From NCBI GenBank assembly GCA_002102825.1, contig DABJ01000018.1, forward strand, positions 1,874 to 10,027: a DNA stretch of 8,154 nt, read 5' to 3'. The DNA is from Candidatus Gastranaerophilales bacterium HUM_12 (GTDB lineage: Bacteria; Cyanobacteriota; Vampirovibrionia; Gastranaerophilales; Gastranaerophilaceae). Under the pieces are notes generated by a model that worked only from the letters and a program-made list of their open reading frames with translations, did no database searches and was not told where the DNA came from. Both the position numbers and the translations under genes were made by a program. Below are positions 1 to 7,208 of the stretch, one piece after another (position 1 is the stretch's first letter; each line of letters begins with the position of its first letter).

Positions 1-32
1 AAACTTCGCCCACTCTTTATATTAAAATCAAA

Positions 33-2636
33 TTATGCAGCTTTTTTAGTATCAATTGCTGCAGCAACTTTTTGACTTGATTGATGCATATACATATAAA
101 TACCACCCGCAATAGCCAACACACCAACAGCAATCGCAAGAACCATTTTAACAGGTCTAGATTTAGATTGTTTTAGAACTTTTTCTAAATCTTCTTTGTA
201 TTCCCCAATCGCACCAATTACACGATTCATCGGCTTTTTATTCCTTGCTTCCCAGCCTTTATCTGTTTCTAAAATTGTATCTAAATAAACTCTGTTGGCA
301 GATTTTCCAAAATTATACTCTCCGTTATTGTGCCAATCAACAAGTTCTTCGATATTTTTCTTAGATTTTGCAATATATAAATCTTTATGATTTGTATATT
401 CGTCAATCATTTGCTTAAAAATATCTGCAACTTGCGGAGCTTGGTGGTTAACACGAGCATCATCAATTTCTTTTGCAGAATTTGCCCAACTCAATCCGTA
501 GCGTTCAGGTCTGCCTTCAACAACATCTTTTGTCAAAAATCCGTTTCGAGGGTTTGTATAATCTACCGGACCACCTGTTTTAGTTGAACCATAAGGAGTT
601 CCTGCAATTTTACATTCAATAGGTGTAATACCATACATTTCACGTCTTGATGTAAATAAACCATAATGAGAACAACCGGTAAGTCTATTTGGAGTAAATC
701 CATCAACATACATAATATTGTTTTTATACTTGCCACCGTCTAAAGCCCAAATAGTTTCTAAATCCTTTTTAACCGCCTTATAATCATCAGCATCTTTATT
801 CCAAGGACCAGCACCTAACAATACTTTAACTTTTTTCTTTGTATCCTCCGGAATATCTTTTCTGGTTAAAAAATCCAAATAACCCTTAGTCGTTATAGGG
901 AAACCTTTTTGCTCATCTGGACGACCAAAACCAAAGACTAAAATTTCACCGTCTTTAATTGGAGATAAATAGCCCATAACGTTATGTCCGTCTTGAATTT
1001 GTCCTTTATTAAAGAACAACTCATTTAACGCATCTTGCCCTTTTTCACCGGCTTTCCATATTAAATCAGTTAGCCAACGAGCATTTTTCTCTTTTGCAGC
1101 AATAACTTCTTCAATATTTTGAGATTTAAAATCATATTTAAATGGGGTAAAACCTGTAGCAGCTTCTTTGGTTAAACCATTACCACCTCTACCAAAGTTG
1201 GCATCTTGAACATCAAATGCCATATTCGCAGGAGTAACACCATTTCCAACGGATTTTGTCTTGATTTTGGCAAAATCTTCAGTCAAAAATTTTGCCGCAT
1301 CTGGAGTCTCAGGAGATTTCATTTCCTTATCAAAAGTGTGAGAAACAGTACCTACTGAAACATTGTCAGGATTCACTCTTGAAGACGAAATACCAACTTT
1401 CAAGATATTATAAGTTCCAGCGCCATCTCTGAATGGAGCTAACATAGGATCAATTACAGAATGCGCAATGGCTCTTTCCCTTGGGGTTAAAGCCTCTGAA
1501 TCAAGTCCATGTTGTTTTGCCTTTTGCAAAATATCAAAATATGGAGAATTCTTTAAAGCAATAGCATCGCTTTCATCTCCAACAACAGATAAAAACTTAA
1601 TCGGATCAGATGTCATGCCTTGATAATTTCTTCCTGTATTGTGATCAATAATATGAGCTTTAACACCATTTAGTGCGGAATCGCCAGCAGCAGACATATT
1701 TGCAATATGATTTCCATAAGTATTAGCAACCCTATCATGACATAATACACTTGCAGGATCATAGAATCCAAATTCCTCAGTATTCATCTGTTTATGGATA
1801 GAATTTGCCAATGCTTTCATACCGTCAGAGTTAACAATTTCAGCCTCAAAAGGAACATTTCCCCAACAATCATAGGAATAAGGTTTTGAAGCTCTTGCAA
1901 GTTGAGGAGTATAAATAAAGTAGTTAGGCTGCCCTGTCAATTTGTTATAAGACGGGTTTTTATCAGCAATTTTAAATAAGCGATAAGGAATTTTATCAAC
2001 TTCACCTAATTTTGAATCTGACAAATGAGAAATTTCACCCTTTACACTGGTTGGTTCAATTACACAATATTTTGACATTGCATCTGGTCCACTTCCATTC
2101 GGGCGACTTTGAATTACATAACTTATTTCATCTAAAGATACATTATTCTTTTTCGCAACAGATTCAATATCTTCACCTAATTCTGCACTATAAAAGTATT
2201 TTGCAGGCATTGTATCATTAGCCTTAGTTGCATTTAATTCAGAAGACGGAATGCCTTTGTGAATTAAAAATTTATAACCACCTTTTGGATTATTATATTC
2301 CCAAAAAGTCATAAAACTACGTGCATCTACATTTTTCTCAACTTTTTCTCCGTTTGGCATTTTTACATTAACTTTTTCATGTTTTCTTAAACTAGTAGGG
2401 AGCTCATAACCAACAACACCTTCACCACCTTGCGACGCTTCCGGAAGCCCTAAACCGGAATTTTCTGGAGTAATTGAAGCAACTTGCCACATATTTTTCC
2501 CTGTAAAAGTCAATTGGACAAAATTTGACCTTGTCATTGATTGAACTTGATTTGATGAATTAACCCCATTAGAATGATATCCTCGTCCTATACTCCTTCT
2601 TGCAATAGGATAATTTTGAACTAAATCTACACGCAT
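33..2636 (-). CDS. Membrane-anchored GT5 (glycogen/starch synthase-like) glycosyltransferase with LysM-like insertion
   Basis: The 867-residue product carries the landmarks of a GT-B fold glycogen/starch synthase in order. An N-terminal loop around residues 60-93 (GGEG, then a LP..L stretch) replaces the family KTGG loop. It is followed by CHD at 299-301, DHN...YQG at 331-340, TVSHTF...E at 430-438, GRPDEQKG at 571-578 (R572 and K577 match the phosphate-binding Arg/Lys), an E-x7-E pair at E666/E674, and KTGG at 686-689. The usual nucleotide-sugar-binding Lys of the first loop is replaced (SQGG at 68-71), and the EPCG cysteine position is Tyr. Residues 149-196 resemble a LysM repeat. Residues 830-850 form one hydrophobic helix after a basic stretch, with a short polar tail, so a C-terminal membrane anchor is likely. 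Family members are usually about 480 residues. The start has an AGG Shine-Dalgarno 5 bases upstream. The GT5 relationship is well supported; activity, donor and acceptor are not known. Confidence 0.8.
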   Translation of the reverse strand: MRVDLVQNYPIARRSIGRGYHSNGVNSSNQVQSMTRSNFVQLTFTGKNMWQVASITPENSGLGLPEASQGGEGVVGYELPTSLRKHEKVNVKMPNGEKVEKNVDARSFMTFWEYNNPKGGYKFLIHKGIPSSELNATKANDTMPAKYFYSAELGEDIESVAKKNNVSLDEISYVIQSRPNGSGPDAMSKYCVIEPTSVKGEISHLSDSKLGEVDKIPYRLFKIADKNPSYNKLTGQPNYFIYTPQLARASKPYSYDCWGNVPFEAEIVNSDGMKALANSIHKQMNTEEFGFYDPASVLCHDRVANTYGNHIANMSAAGDSALNGVKAHIIDHNTGRNYQGMTSDPIKFLSVVGDESDAIALKNSPYFDILQKAKQHGLDSEALTPRERAIAHSVIDPMLAPFRDGAGTYNILKVGISSSRVNPDNVSVGTVSHTFDKEMKSPETPDAAKFLTEDFAKIKTKSVGNGVTPANMAFDVQDANFGRGGNGLTKEAATGFTPFKYDFKSQNIEEVIAAKEKNARWLTDLIWKAGEKGQDALNELFFNKGQIQDGHNVMGYLSPIKDGEILVFGFGRPDEQKGFPITTKGYLDFLTRKDIPEDTKKKVKVLLGAGPWNKDADDYKAVKKDLETIWALDGGKYKNNIMYVDGFTPNRLTGCSHYGLFTSRREMYGITPIECKIAGTPYGSTKTGGPVDYTNPRNGFLTKDVVEGRPERYGLSWANSAKEIDDARVNHQAPQVADIFKQMIDEYTNHKDLYIAKSKKNIEELVDWHNNGEYNFGKSANRVYLDTILETDKGWEARNKKPMNRVIGAIGEYKEDLEKVLKQSKSRPVKMVLAIAVGVLAIAGGIYMYMHQSSQKVAAAIDTKKAA

Positions 2637-2738
2637 AATTTCCTACCTTTATTTAATTAATGTAAACATGCCCCTATCTCTAATTTAAAAAACGATAAAA
2701 ATAAAATTTAATACTTGATACAGAAAATATTAAGAATT

Positions 2739-2771
2739 ATTACGGGAATAGAATAAATCCATTCCCGTAAT
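2739..2771 (-). terminator. Hairpin downstream of clpC
   Basis: A perfect 11-bp inverted repeat (ATTACGGGAAT / ATTCCCGTAAT) with an 11-base loop begins 9 bases past the clpC stop codon. On the clpC strand it is followed by an AT-rich but interrupted T tract (AATTCTTAATATTTT). The position fits a factor-independent terminator separating clpC from the glycosyltransferase gene. The weak T tract leaves room for partial readthrough or a 3'-end stabilising role. Confidence 0.6.
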
Positions 2772-2779
2772 CAACTTAT

Positions 2780-5290
2780 CTAATTTGCAGCAGGTTCTTC
2801 AACCTGATCAGTTTTTTTAGTTTTCTTTGCCTTGGAAGCTTTTTCAAAAGAAATTTTGCCATCTACAAGAGTTACCTTAATAGTATCTCCTTTTACATAT
2901 TTGCCGGATAAAATTTCTTCTGCCAAACTATCTTCCATTTTTCTTTGGATTAAACGTCTCAATGGTCTTGCACCATAAGCCTCAGAATAACCACATTCAG
3001 CCAAATGATCCTTAACTTCATCAGAAACTTCAATATTAAGTTCTTTTTCAGCCAAACGTTTGAACAAGTCTTTCAACATCAAATCAACAATTTGTCTAAT
3101 TTCTTCTTTTGACAAGTGAGAGAATACAATTGTTTCATCAATTCTGTTCAAGAATTCCGGTCTGAATGCTTTCTTCATTTCTTCAGAAACCGTATCTTTT
3201 AATTTTTCGTACTTGCTCTTAGATTCATCTTCTGCGGTTGTAAATCCTAGTTTTGAAGTATTAGTAATCATACTTGCACCAACATTTGAGGTCATGATAA
3301 TCACAGTATTTTTAAAGCTTATGTGACGACCTTTTGAATCTGTTAATCTACCATCGTCTAAGATTTGCAACATAATATTGAATACATCTGGGTGAGCTTT
3401 TTCAATTTCATCAAAAAGAACAACTGAATAAGGTTTCTTTCTAACAAGTTCTGACAAGTGTCCACCATCATCATATCCGACATATCCTGGAGGAGAACCG
3501 ATAAGTTTTGCAGTTGAATGTTTTTCCATAAATTCTGACATATCAACTCTTATCATGTTATCTTCTGAACCAAACATTGCTTCTGCTAAAGCTTTAGCAA
3601 GTTCAGTTTTACCAACACCGGTTGGACCACAAAAGATGAAACTACCGATTGGTCTATTTGGCGCTTTCAAACCAACTCTTGCGCGTCTGATTGCCTTAGA
3701 AATAGCAACAATTGCATCATTTTGACCAATAACACGTTTGTGTAAAGTTTCTTCCAACTTGAGAAGTCTTTCACTTTCGCCCTCTGTCAACTTAGTAACA
3801 GGAACACCAGTCATCATTGCAACTACTTCTGCAACATTCTCTGCAGTAACAGTTGGTTTATTAGCTTCGTGTTCATCTCTCCATTTTGCTGAAACGTCTC
3901 TAATTCTATCTCTCAAATCAGCTTCATCATCTCTTAGTTGAGAAGCAGTTTCAAATTCTTGATTTCTAATTGCATCTTCTTTTTCTTTAATTAAAGATTT
4001 CAATTGTTTTTCAAGCTCTTTAGCTTCCGGACATAAGTTTGAAGCTTTCAATCTAACCTTTGAACTTGCTTCATCAATTACATCAATTGCTTTATCTGGC
4101 AAAAATCTATCATTGATATATTTGCTTGACATTTTAACAGCTGCAACGATTGCATCATCTGAAATAATCAACTTGTGGTGCTCTTCATATTTTGGTTTCA
4201 AACCCTTAATAATTTCGATTGACTCATCAATTGATGGTTCATCAATCATAACCGGTTGGAAACGTCTTTCTAATGCAGGATCTTTTTCAATATATTTTCT
4301 ATATTCATCAGAAGTTGTAGCTCCAATAACCTGAATTTCACCTCTTGATAAAGCCGGTTTCAAGATATTCGCAGCATCAATTGCACCTTCAGCGGCACCT
4401 GCACCTATCAAAGTATGCATTTCATCAATTACAAGAATAATATTTCCAGCTTGACGAATTTCGTCCATGATTTTTTTCAATCTTTCTTCAAATTCACCAC
4501 GATATTTGGTACCAGCAACCAAAAGTCCCATATCTAACTGGATAACTTTTTTACCGTCCAAAATATCAGGAACTTCTGCATTAACAATTCTAATTGCAAG
4601 TCCTTCTGCGACTGCAGTCTTACCAACCCCAGGTTCACCCAATAGAACAGGGTTATTTTTTGTACGTCTTGCAAGAATTTGAATAACACGTTCAATTTCT
4701 TTTTCTCTGCCAACAACAGGGTCTAAACGCAACTCTTGAGCCGCAAGAGTTAAATCTCTACCAAATTCATCTAAACTTGGTGTTTTTGTTTTTCCACCTG
4801 TTGAAGAAGATGATGTTGAAGAAGAACTTCCACCTCCAGTTGTAGCTTGAGGCTTTGATTCACCCAACATTTTAATTACATTACTTCTTACCTTATTAAG
4901 GTCAACCCCCAAATTTTCAAGAACACGAGCTGCAACACCCTCTCCTTCTCGAATTAAACCCAACAAAAGGTGTTCTGTTCCAATATAGTTATGACCTAAT
5001 TGTCTTGCTTCGTCCCAAGATAATTCAAGAACTCGTTTTGCTCGAGGTGTAAACGGAATTTCTACAGCTACAAACCCAGATCCTCTACCGATAATTTTTT
5101 CAACTTCGGCTCTGGCATCTTTAAGGTTTACTCCCATAGATTTAAGAGTTTTTGCAGCAACTCCGGTACCCTCACCAATTAAGCCAAGTAAAACTTGTTC
5201 TGTTCCAACAAAGTTATGACCTAATCTTCGAGCTTCTTCTTGAGCAAGCATAATTACTTTTATTGCTTTTTCTGTAAAACGTTCGAACAT
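2780..5290 (-). CDS. clpC: ATP-dependent Clp protease ATP-binding subunit ClpC
   Basis: This is the AAA+ unfoldase that feeds substrates to the ClpP peptidase in the cytoplasm. The 836 residues show two Clp N-terminal repeats (about 1-75 and 76-145) and a Ser/Gly/Thr linker (152-166). AAA domain 1 has Walker A GEPGVGKT at 218-225, Walker B ending in VIDE at 287-290 and arginines at 342-343. A UVR-like coiled middle region (about 425-465) follows, the short type that marks ClpC rather than ClpB. AAA domain 2 has Walker A GPTGVGKT at 555-562, Walker B VVLFDE at 623-628 and Arg716 in FLNRID. An LGF tripeptide (681-683) matches the ClpP-docking loop. The C-terminus is Lys-rich. The N-terminal half is strikingly cyanobacterial/plastid in type. 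Start: ATG with GGAG 6 bases upstream and a strong promoter just before. No ClpP or McsA/McsB gene lies in the window. All catalytic motifs look intact. Confidence 0.97.
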   Translation of the reverse strand: MFERFTEKAIKVIMLAQEEARRLGHNFVGTEQVLLGLIGEGTGVAAKTLKSMGVNLKDARAEVEKIIGRGSGFVAVEIPFTPRAKRVLELSWDEARQLGHNYIGTEHLLLGLIREGEGVAARVLENLGVDLNKVRSNVIKMLGESKPQATTGGGSSSSTSSSSTGGKTKTPSLDEFGRDLTLAAQELRLDPVVGREKEIERVIQILARRTKNNPVLLGEPGVGKTAVAEGLAIRIVNAEVPDILDGKKVIQLDMGLLVAGTKYRGEFEERLKKIMDEIRQAGNIILVIDEMHTLIGAGAAEGAIDAANILKPALSRGEIQVIGATTSDEYRKYIEKDPALERRFQPVMIDEPSIDESIEIIKGLKPKYEEHHKLIISDDAIVAAVKMSSKYINDRFLPDKAIDVIDEASSKVRLKASNLCPEAKELEKQLKSLIKEKEDAIRNQEFETASQLRDDEADLRDRIRDVSAKWRDEHEANKPTVTAENVAEVVAMMTGVPVTKLTEGESERLLKLEETLHKRVIGQNDAIVAISKAIRRARVGLKAPNRPIGSFIFCGPTGVGKTELAKALAEAMFGSEDNMIRVDMSEFMEKHSTAKLIGSPPGYVGYDDGGHLSELVRKKPYSVVLFDEIEKAHPDVFNIMLQILDDGRLTDSKGRHISFKNTVIIMTSNVGASMITNTSKLGFTTAEDESKSKYEKLKDTVSEEMKKAFRPEFLNRIDETIVFSHLSKEEIRQIVDLMLKDLFKRLAEKELNIEVSDEVKDHLAECGYSEAYGARPLRRLIQRKMEDSLAEEILSGKYVKGDTIKVTLVDGKISFEKASKAKKTKKTDQVEEPAAN

Positions 5291-5319
5291 TTTTTACTCC
5301 TATCTCTTCTTATAGAAAG

Positions 5320-5348
5320 ATTATATACAAAAAACGAAAAAGTTTCAA
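5320..5348 (-). promoter_or_regulatory. Sigma70-type promoter for clpC
   Basis: On the minus strand a -35 TTGAAA (5343-5348) and a perfect -10 TATAAT (5320-5325) are separated by exactly 17 bases. The expected start of transcription, near 5313, gives a leader of about 22 bases ending in GGAG and the clpC ATG. I see no CIRCE inverted repeat and no CtsR-type direct repeat overlapping it, so heat-shock control by those repressors is not indicated. Confidence 0.75.
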
Positions 5349-5405
5349 GATGCTTAATAAAGAGAACATCTATAAAAGGGGAGCACAAAAACCAATGATA
5401 TATTT

Positions 5406-5729
5406 TTATTTCAACCCTAAATCACGTAAAAAACGTTCATTATCAGACAAATTAAAAATAGCATCTTCAGAAAATGGGTCAACAACACCTTTGTTAAACA
5501 ATTTGTCAACAATATCTTCATGAGATTTATTTTCAGGATCAGAGAGAACCAATTTTGTAAAATTATTTATATCGGTCTTTCTTTCATATAAATTAAGGGC
5601 ATGCTTAGATAATCTTTTTAGAAAAGTTTTTTTAGCTTGTTCTTGCATTGCTTCCATTGGCGAACTCATTGGAAAAGAAGAATTTGCATCATTTTCAGCT
5701 TTCAATTGTTTAGCAAGTTTTTTAAACAT
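5406..5729 (-). CDS. Hypothetical small protein upstream of clpC
   Basis: I do not recognise this family. From the chosen ATG the product is 107 residues. It has a basic N-terminus (MFKKLAKQLK), a Ser/Pro/Met-rich stretch (about residues 17-27), a basic helical segment (about 31-48) and an acidic C-terminal half ending in a probable helix (ERFLRDLGLK). There is no signal peptide, membrane segment or Cys motif, so it is not the zinc-binding McsA that precedes clpC in Firmicutes. An upstream in-frame ATG at 5741 would add four residues, but it lacks a Shine-Dalgarno and sits only a few bases from the predicted transcription start. The ATG at 5729 has GGGAG five bases before it and is preferred. 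The gene runs in the same direction as clpC, 115 bases upstream, with no clear terminator between, so readthrough into clpC is possible. A role alongside ClpC would be a guess from position only. Confidence 0.75.
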   Translation of the reverse strand: MFKKLAKQLKAENDANSSFPMSSPMEAMQEQAKKTFLKRLSKHALNLYERKTDINNFTKLVLSDPENKSHEDIVDKLFNKGVVDPFSEDAIFNLSDNERFLRDLGLK

Positions 5730-5734
5730 CACAT

Positions 5735-5739
5735 CTCCC
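5735..5739 (-). promoter_or_regulatory. Ribosome binding site deciding the start of the small gene upstream of clpC
   Basis: GGGAG on the minus strand lies five bases before the ATG at 5729 and just inside the alternative ATG at 5741. The sequence before 5741 (ATCATTAATA) has no Shine-Dalgarno match. This favours the downstream start. Confidence 0.6.
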
Positions 5740-5751
5740 ATTATTAATGAT

Positions 5752-5779
5752 ATTATACATTATTTTCAGATTATTGCAA
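5752..5779 (-). promoter_or_regulatory. Probable promoter for the small gene upstream of clpC
   Basis: On the minus strand there is a -10 TATAAT (5752-5757) and, 16 bases upstream, a -35-like TTGCAA (5774-5779, 4 of 6 matches to consensus). The expected transcript starts near 5745, leaving a short leader before the preferred ATG at 5729. It is back to back with the serS promoter. Confidence 0.5.
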
Positions 5780-5815
5780 ATTTCACCCAACAATAGGCTA
5801 ATTTTATACATAAAC

Positions 5816-5844
5816 TTGATAAATAAATGTATTTAAATTAGAAT
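5816..5844 (+). promoter_or_regulatory. Sigma70-type promoter for serS
   Basis: TTGATA (5816-5821) and TAGAAT (5839-5844) each match the consensus at five of six positions and are 17 bases apart. Transcription would start near 5851, giving a leader of about 29 bases with AGAGGG before the ATG at 5880. A leader this short excludes a T-box riboswitch, which often controls serS in Firmicutes. Confidence 0.65.
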
Positions 5845-5879
5845 AAATATACTGATTAGGAAAAAGAAAAGAGGGAAAA

Positions 5880-7145
5880 ATGCTTGATATTAAATTAATT
5901 AGAGAAAATCCTGATAAAATTAATGAACTTTTGAAAAGAAGAAATCCGGCTTTATCTATTGACGAAGTTCTTGTTATAGATGAAGAAAGGAGAAAAATAC
6001 AAACAAAAGCAGATGAATTAAGAGCAAAAAGAAAAGCTGAATCTCAAAAAATCGGACAAATGAAAAAGAATGGTGAAAATACTGATGAAATTCAAGAAGA
6101 TGTTCGAGTTTTGGGAGATGAAATAAAAGATTTGGAAGGAAAACAAACTGAATTAGACGAAAAACAAAGAGATATTTTACTTCATATTCCAAATATTCCA
6201 GATGAAACAACTCCAATCGGAGCATCAGATGCTGACAATGTTGAAGTGTACAAATGGGGTGAACCCAGAAAATTTGATTTTGAATTCAAAGCCCACTGGG
6301 ATTTGTGCGAAGAAAAAAATCTTGTAGATTTTGAACGTGGTGTTAAATTATCTCAAAGCAGATTCACTTTGTACAGAGGAAAAGGTTCAAAACTGGAAAG
6401 AGCAATTATCAATTTTTTCCTTGATTACCATACCGAACAACAAGGTTACGAAGAAATTCTTCCACCGTTTATGGCAAATTCTGCAACAATGACTGGGACA
6501 GGTCAATTACCAAAATTTGCAGAAGATATGTATAAGTGCGAAAACGAAGATTTATATCTAATCCCGACAGCAGAAGTTCCTGTTACTAACATCTATTCCG
6601 GTGAAATTTTATCAGAAGATGATTTACCAAAATACATGACAGCTTACACTCCATGTTTTAGACGTGAAGCAGGTTCTGCCGGTAAAGATACAAGAGGTCT
6701 TATCAGAGTTCACCAATTTAACAAGGTTGAGCTTGTAAAACTTTGTACACCTGAATCAAGTAAAGATGAACACGAAAAACTTACCGAAGATGCCGAAAAA
6801 ATGTTGCAACTTCTTGAACTTCCATATAGACGTGAAGCATTATCAACTGGAGATATCGGATTTTCAGCTAACAAATGTTGGGATTTAGAAGTTTGGATGC
6901 CATCATACAATGCTTACAAAGAAATTTCCAGTTGTTCAAACTACGGAGATTATCAAGCAAGAAGAGCAAATATCCGTTACAAAGAAAAAGCTACAGGAAA
7001 AACAAGATTTGTTCACACTATTAATGGTTCAGGCCTTGCAGTTGGCAGAACATTTGCCGCAATTGTTGAAAATTACCAACAAGCAGACGGAACTATTATC
7101 ATTCCTGAAGTATTAAGAAAATATACCGGATTTGATAAAATCTAG
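5880..7145 (+). CDS. serS: Serine--tRNA ligase (seryl-tRNA synthetase)
   Basis: This enzyme charges tRNA-Ser with serine in the cytoplasm, and can also serylate tRNA-Sec where that tRNA exists. The 421 residues are the normal length. Residues 1-105 form the N-terminal antiparallel coiled-coil arm that contacts the long variable arm of tRNA-Ser; the helices rich in Lys, Glu and Gln are plain at 30-100. The class II catalytic core follows. Motif 1 lies around 170-196 (GSKLERAIINFF to LPP), the serine-site loop TAEVP at 230-234, motif 2 at 258-283 (CFRREAGSAGKDTRG then HQFNKVE), and motif 3 at 382-413 (NGSGLAVGRT, then a conserved PEVLRKYTG end). The start ATG has a GAGGG Shine-Dalgarno. It is transcribed alone, divergent from the small gene to its left and convergent with the gene to its right. 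Nothing is missing or broken. Confidence 0.98.
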   Translation: MLDIKLIRENPDKINELLKRRNPALSIDEVLVIDEERRKIQTKADELRAKRKAESQKIGQMKKNGENTDEIQEDVRVLGDEIKDLEGKQTELDEKQRDILLHIPNIPDETTPIGASDADNVEVYKWGEPRKFDFEFKAHWDLCEEKNLVDFERGVKLSQSRFTLYRGKGSKLERAIINFFLDYHTEQQGYEEILPPFMANSATMTGTGQLPKFAEDMYKCENEDLYLIPTAEVPVTNIYSGEILSEDDLPKYMTAYTPCFRREAGSAGKDTRGLIRVHQFNKVELVKLCTPESSKDEHEKLTEDAEKMLQLLELPYRREALSTGDIGFSANKCWDLEVWMPSYNAYKEISSCSNYGDYQARRANIRYKEKATGKTRFVHTINGSGLAVGRTFAAIVENYQQADGTIIIPEVLRKYTGFDKI

Positions 7146-7160
7146 GAAAATTATACTTGT

Positions 7161-7197
7161 AAAATAACCCAAGCATAATTGCTTGGGTTATTTTTTT
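7161..7197 (+). terminator. Strong, probably bidirectional terminator after serS
   Basis: A 14-bp perfect stem (AAAATAACCCAAGC / GCTTGGGTTATTTT) with the 6-base loop ATAATT is followed by a run of T on the plus strand, starting 15 bases after the serS stop codon. Because the stem itself begins with A-rich sequence, the minus strand also ends in a T run. It can therefore terminate the convergent gene whose stop is at 7209. Confidence 0.9.
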
Positions 7198-7208
7198 GAA
7201 TATCAAAA

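Noticed and set aside
1..32. Looked for a terminator after the glycosyltransferase gene
   Set aside because: The 32 bases available show no inverted repeat; a terminator may lie beyond the window.
2012..2221. Plus-strand open frame of 69 codons opposite the glycosyltransferase gene
   Set aside because: It lies wholly inside a well-supported gene on the other strand, has a His/Leu-rich low-complexity translation and lacks a ribosome binding site. It is an antisense shadow.
2637..2738. Looked for a promoter for the glycosyltransferase gene
   Set aside because: The stretch is very AT-rich and gives several weak -10-like hexamers, but none with a convincing -35 at normal spacing, so none is called.
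3358..4716. Several 60-73 codon open frames on both strands inside clpC
   Set aside because: All overlap conserved AAA+ domains in other frames and show no domain-like composition.
5291..5405. Searched for CIRCE or CtsR operators ahead of clpC
   Set aside because: No TTAGCACTC-type inverted repeat and no GGTCAAA-type direct repeat is present. Only the sigma70 elements stand out.
5845..5879. Considered a T-box riboswitch ahead of serS
   Set aside because: The leader after the predicted promoter is only about 29 bases and has no specifier stem or antiterminator.
5974..6225. Minus-strand 83-codon frame opposite the serS coiled-coil arm
   Set aside because: The Phe/Leu-rich translation is the expected antisense of Lys/Glu-rich codons, not a membrane protein.
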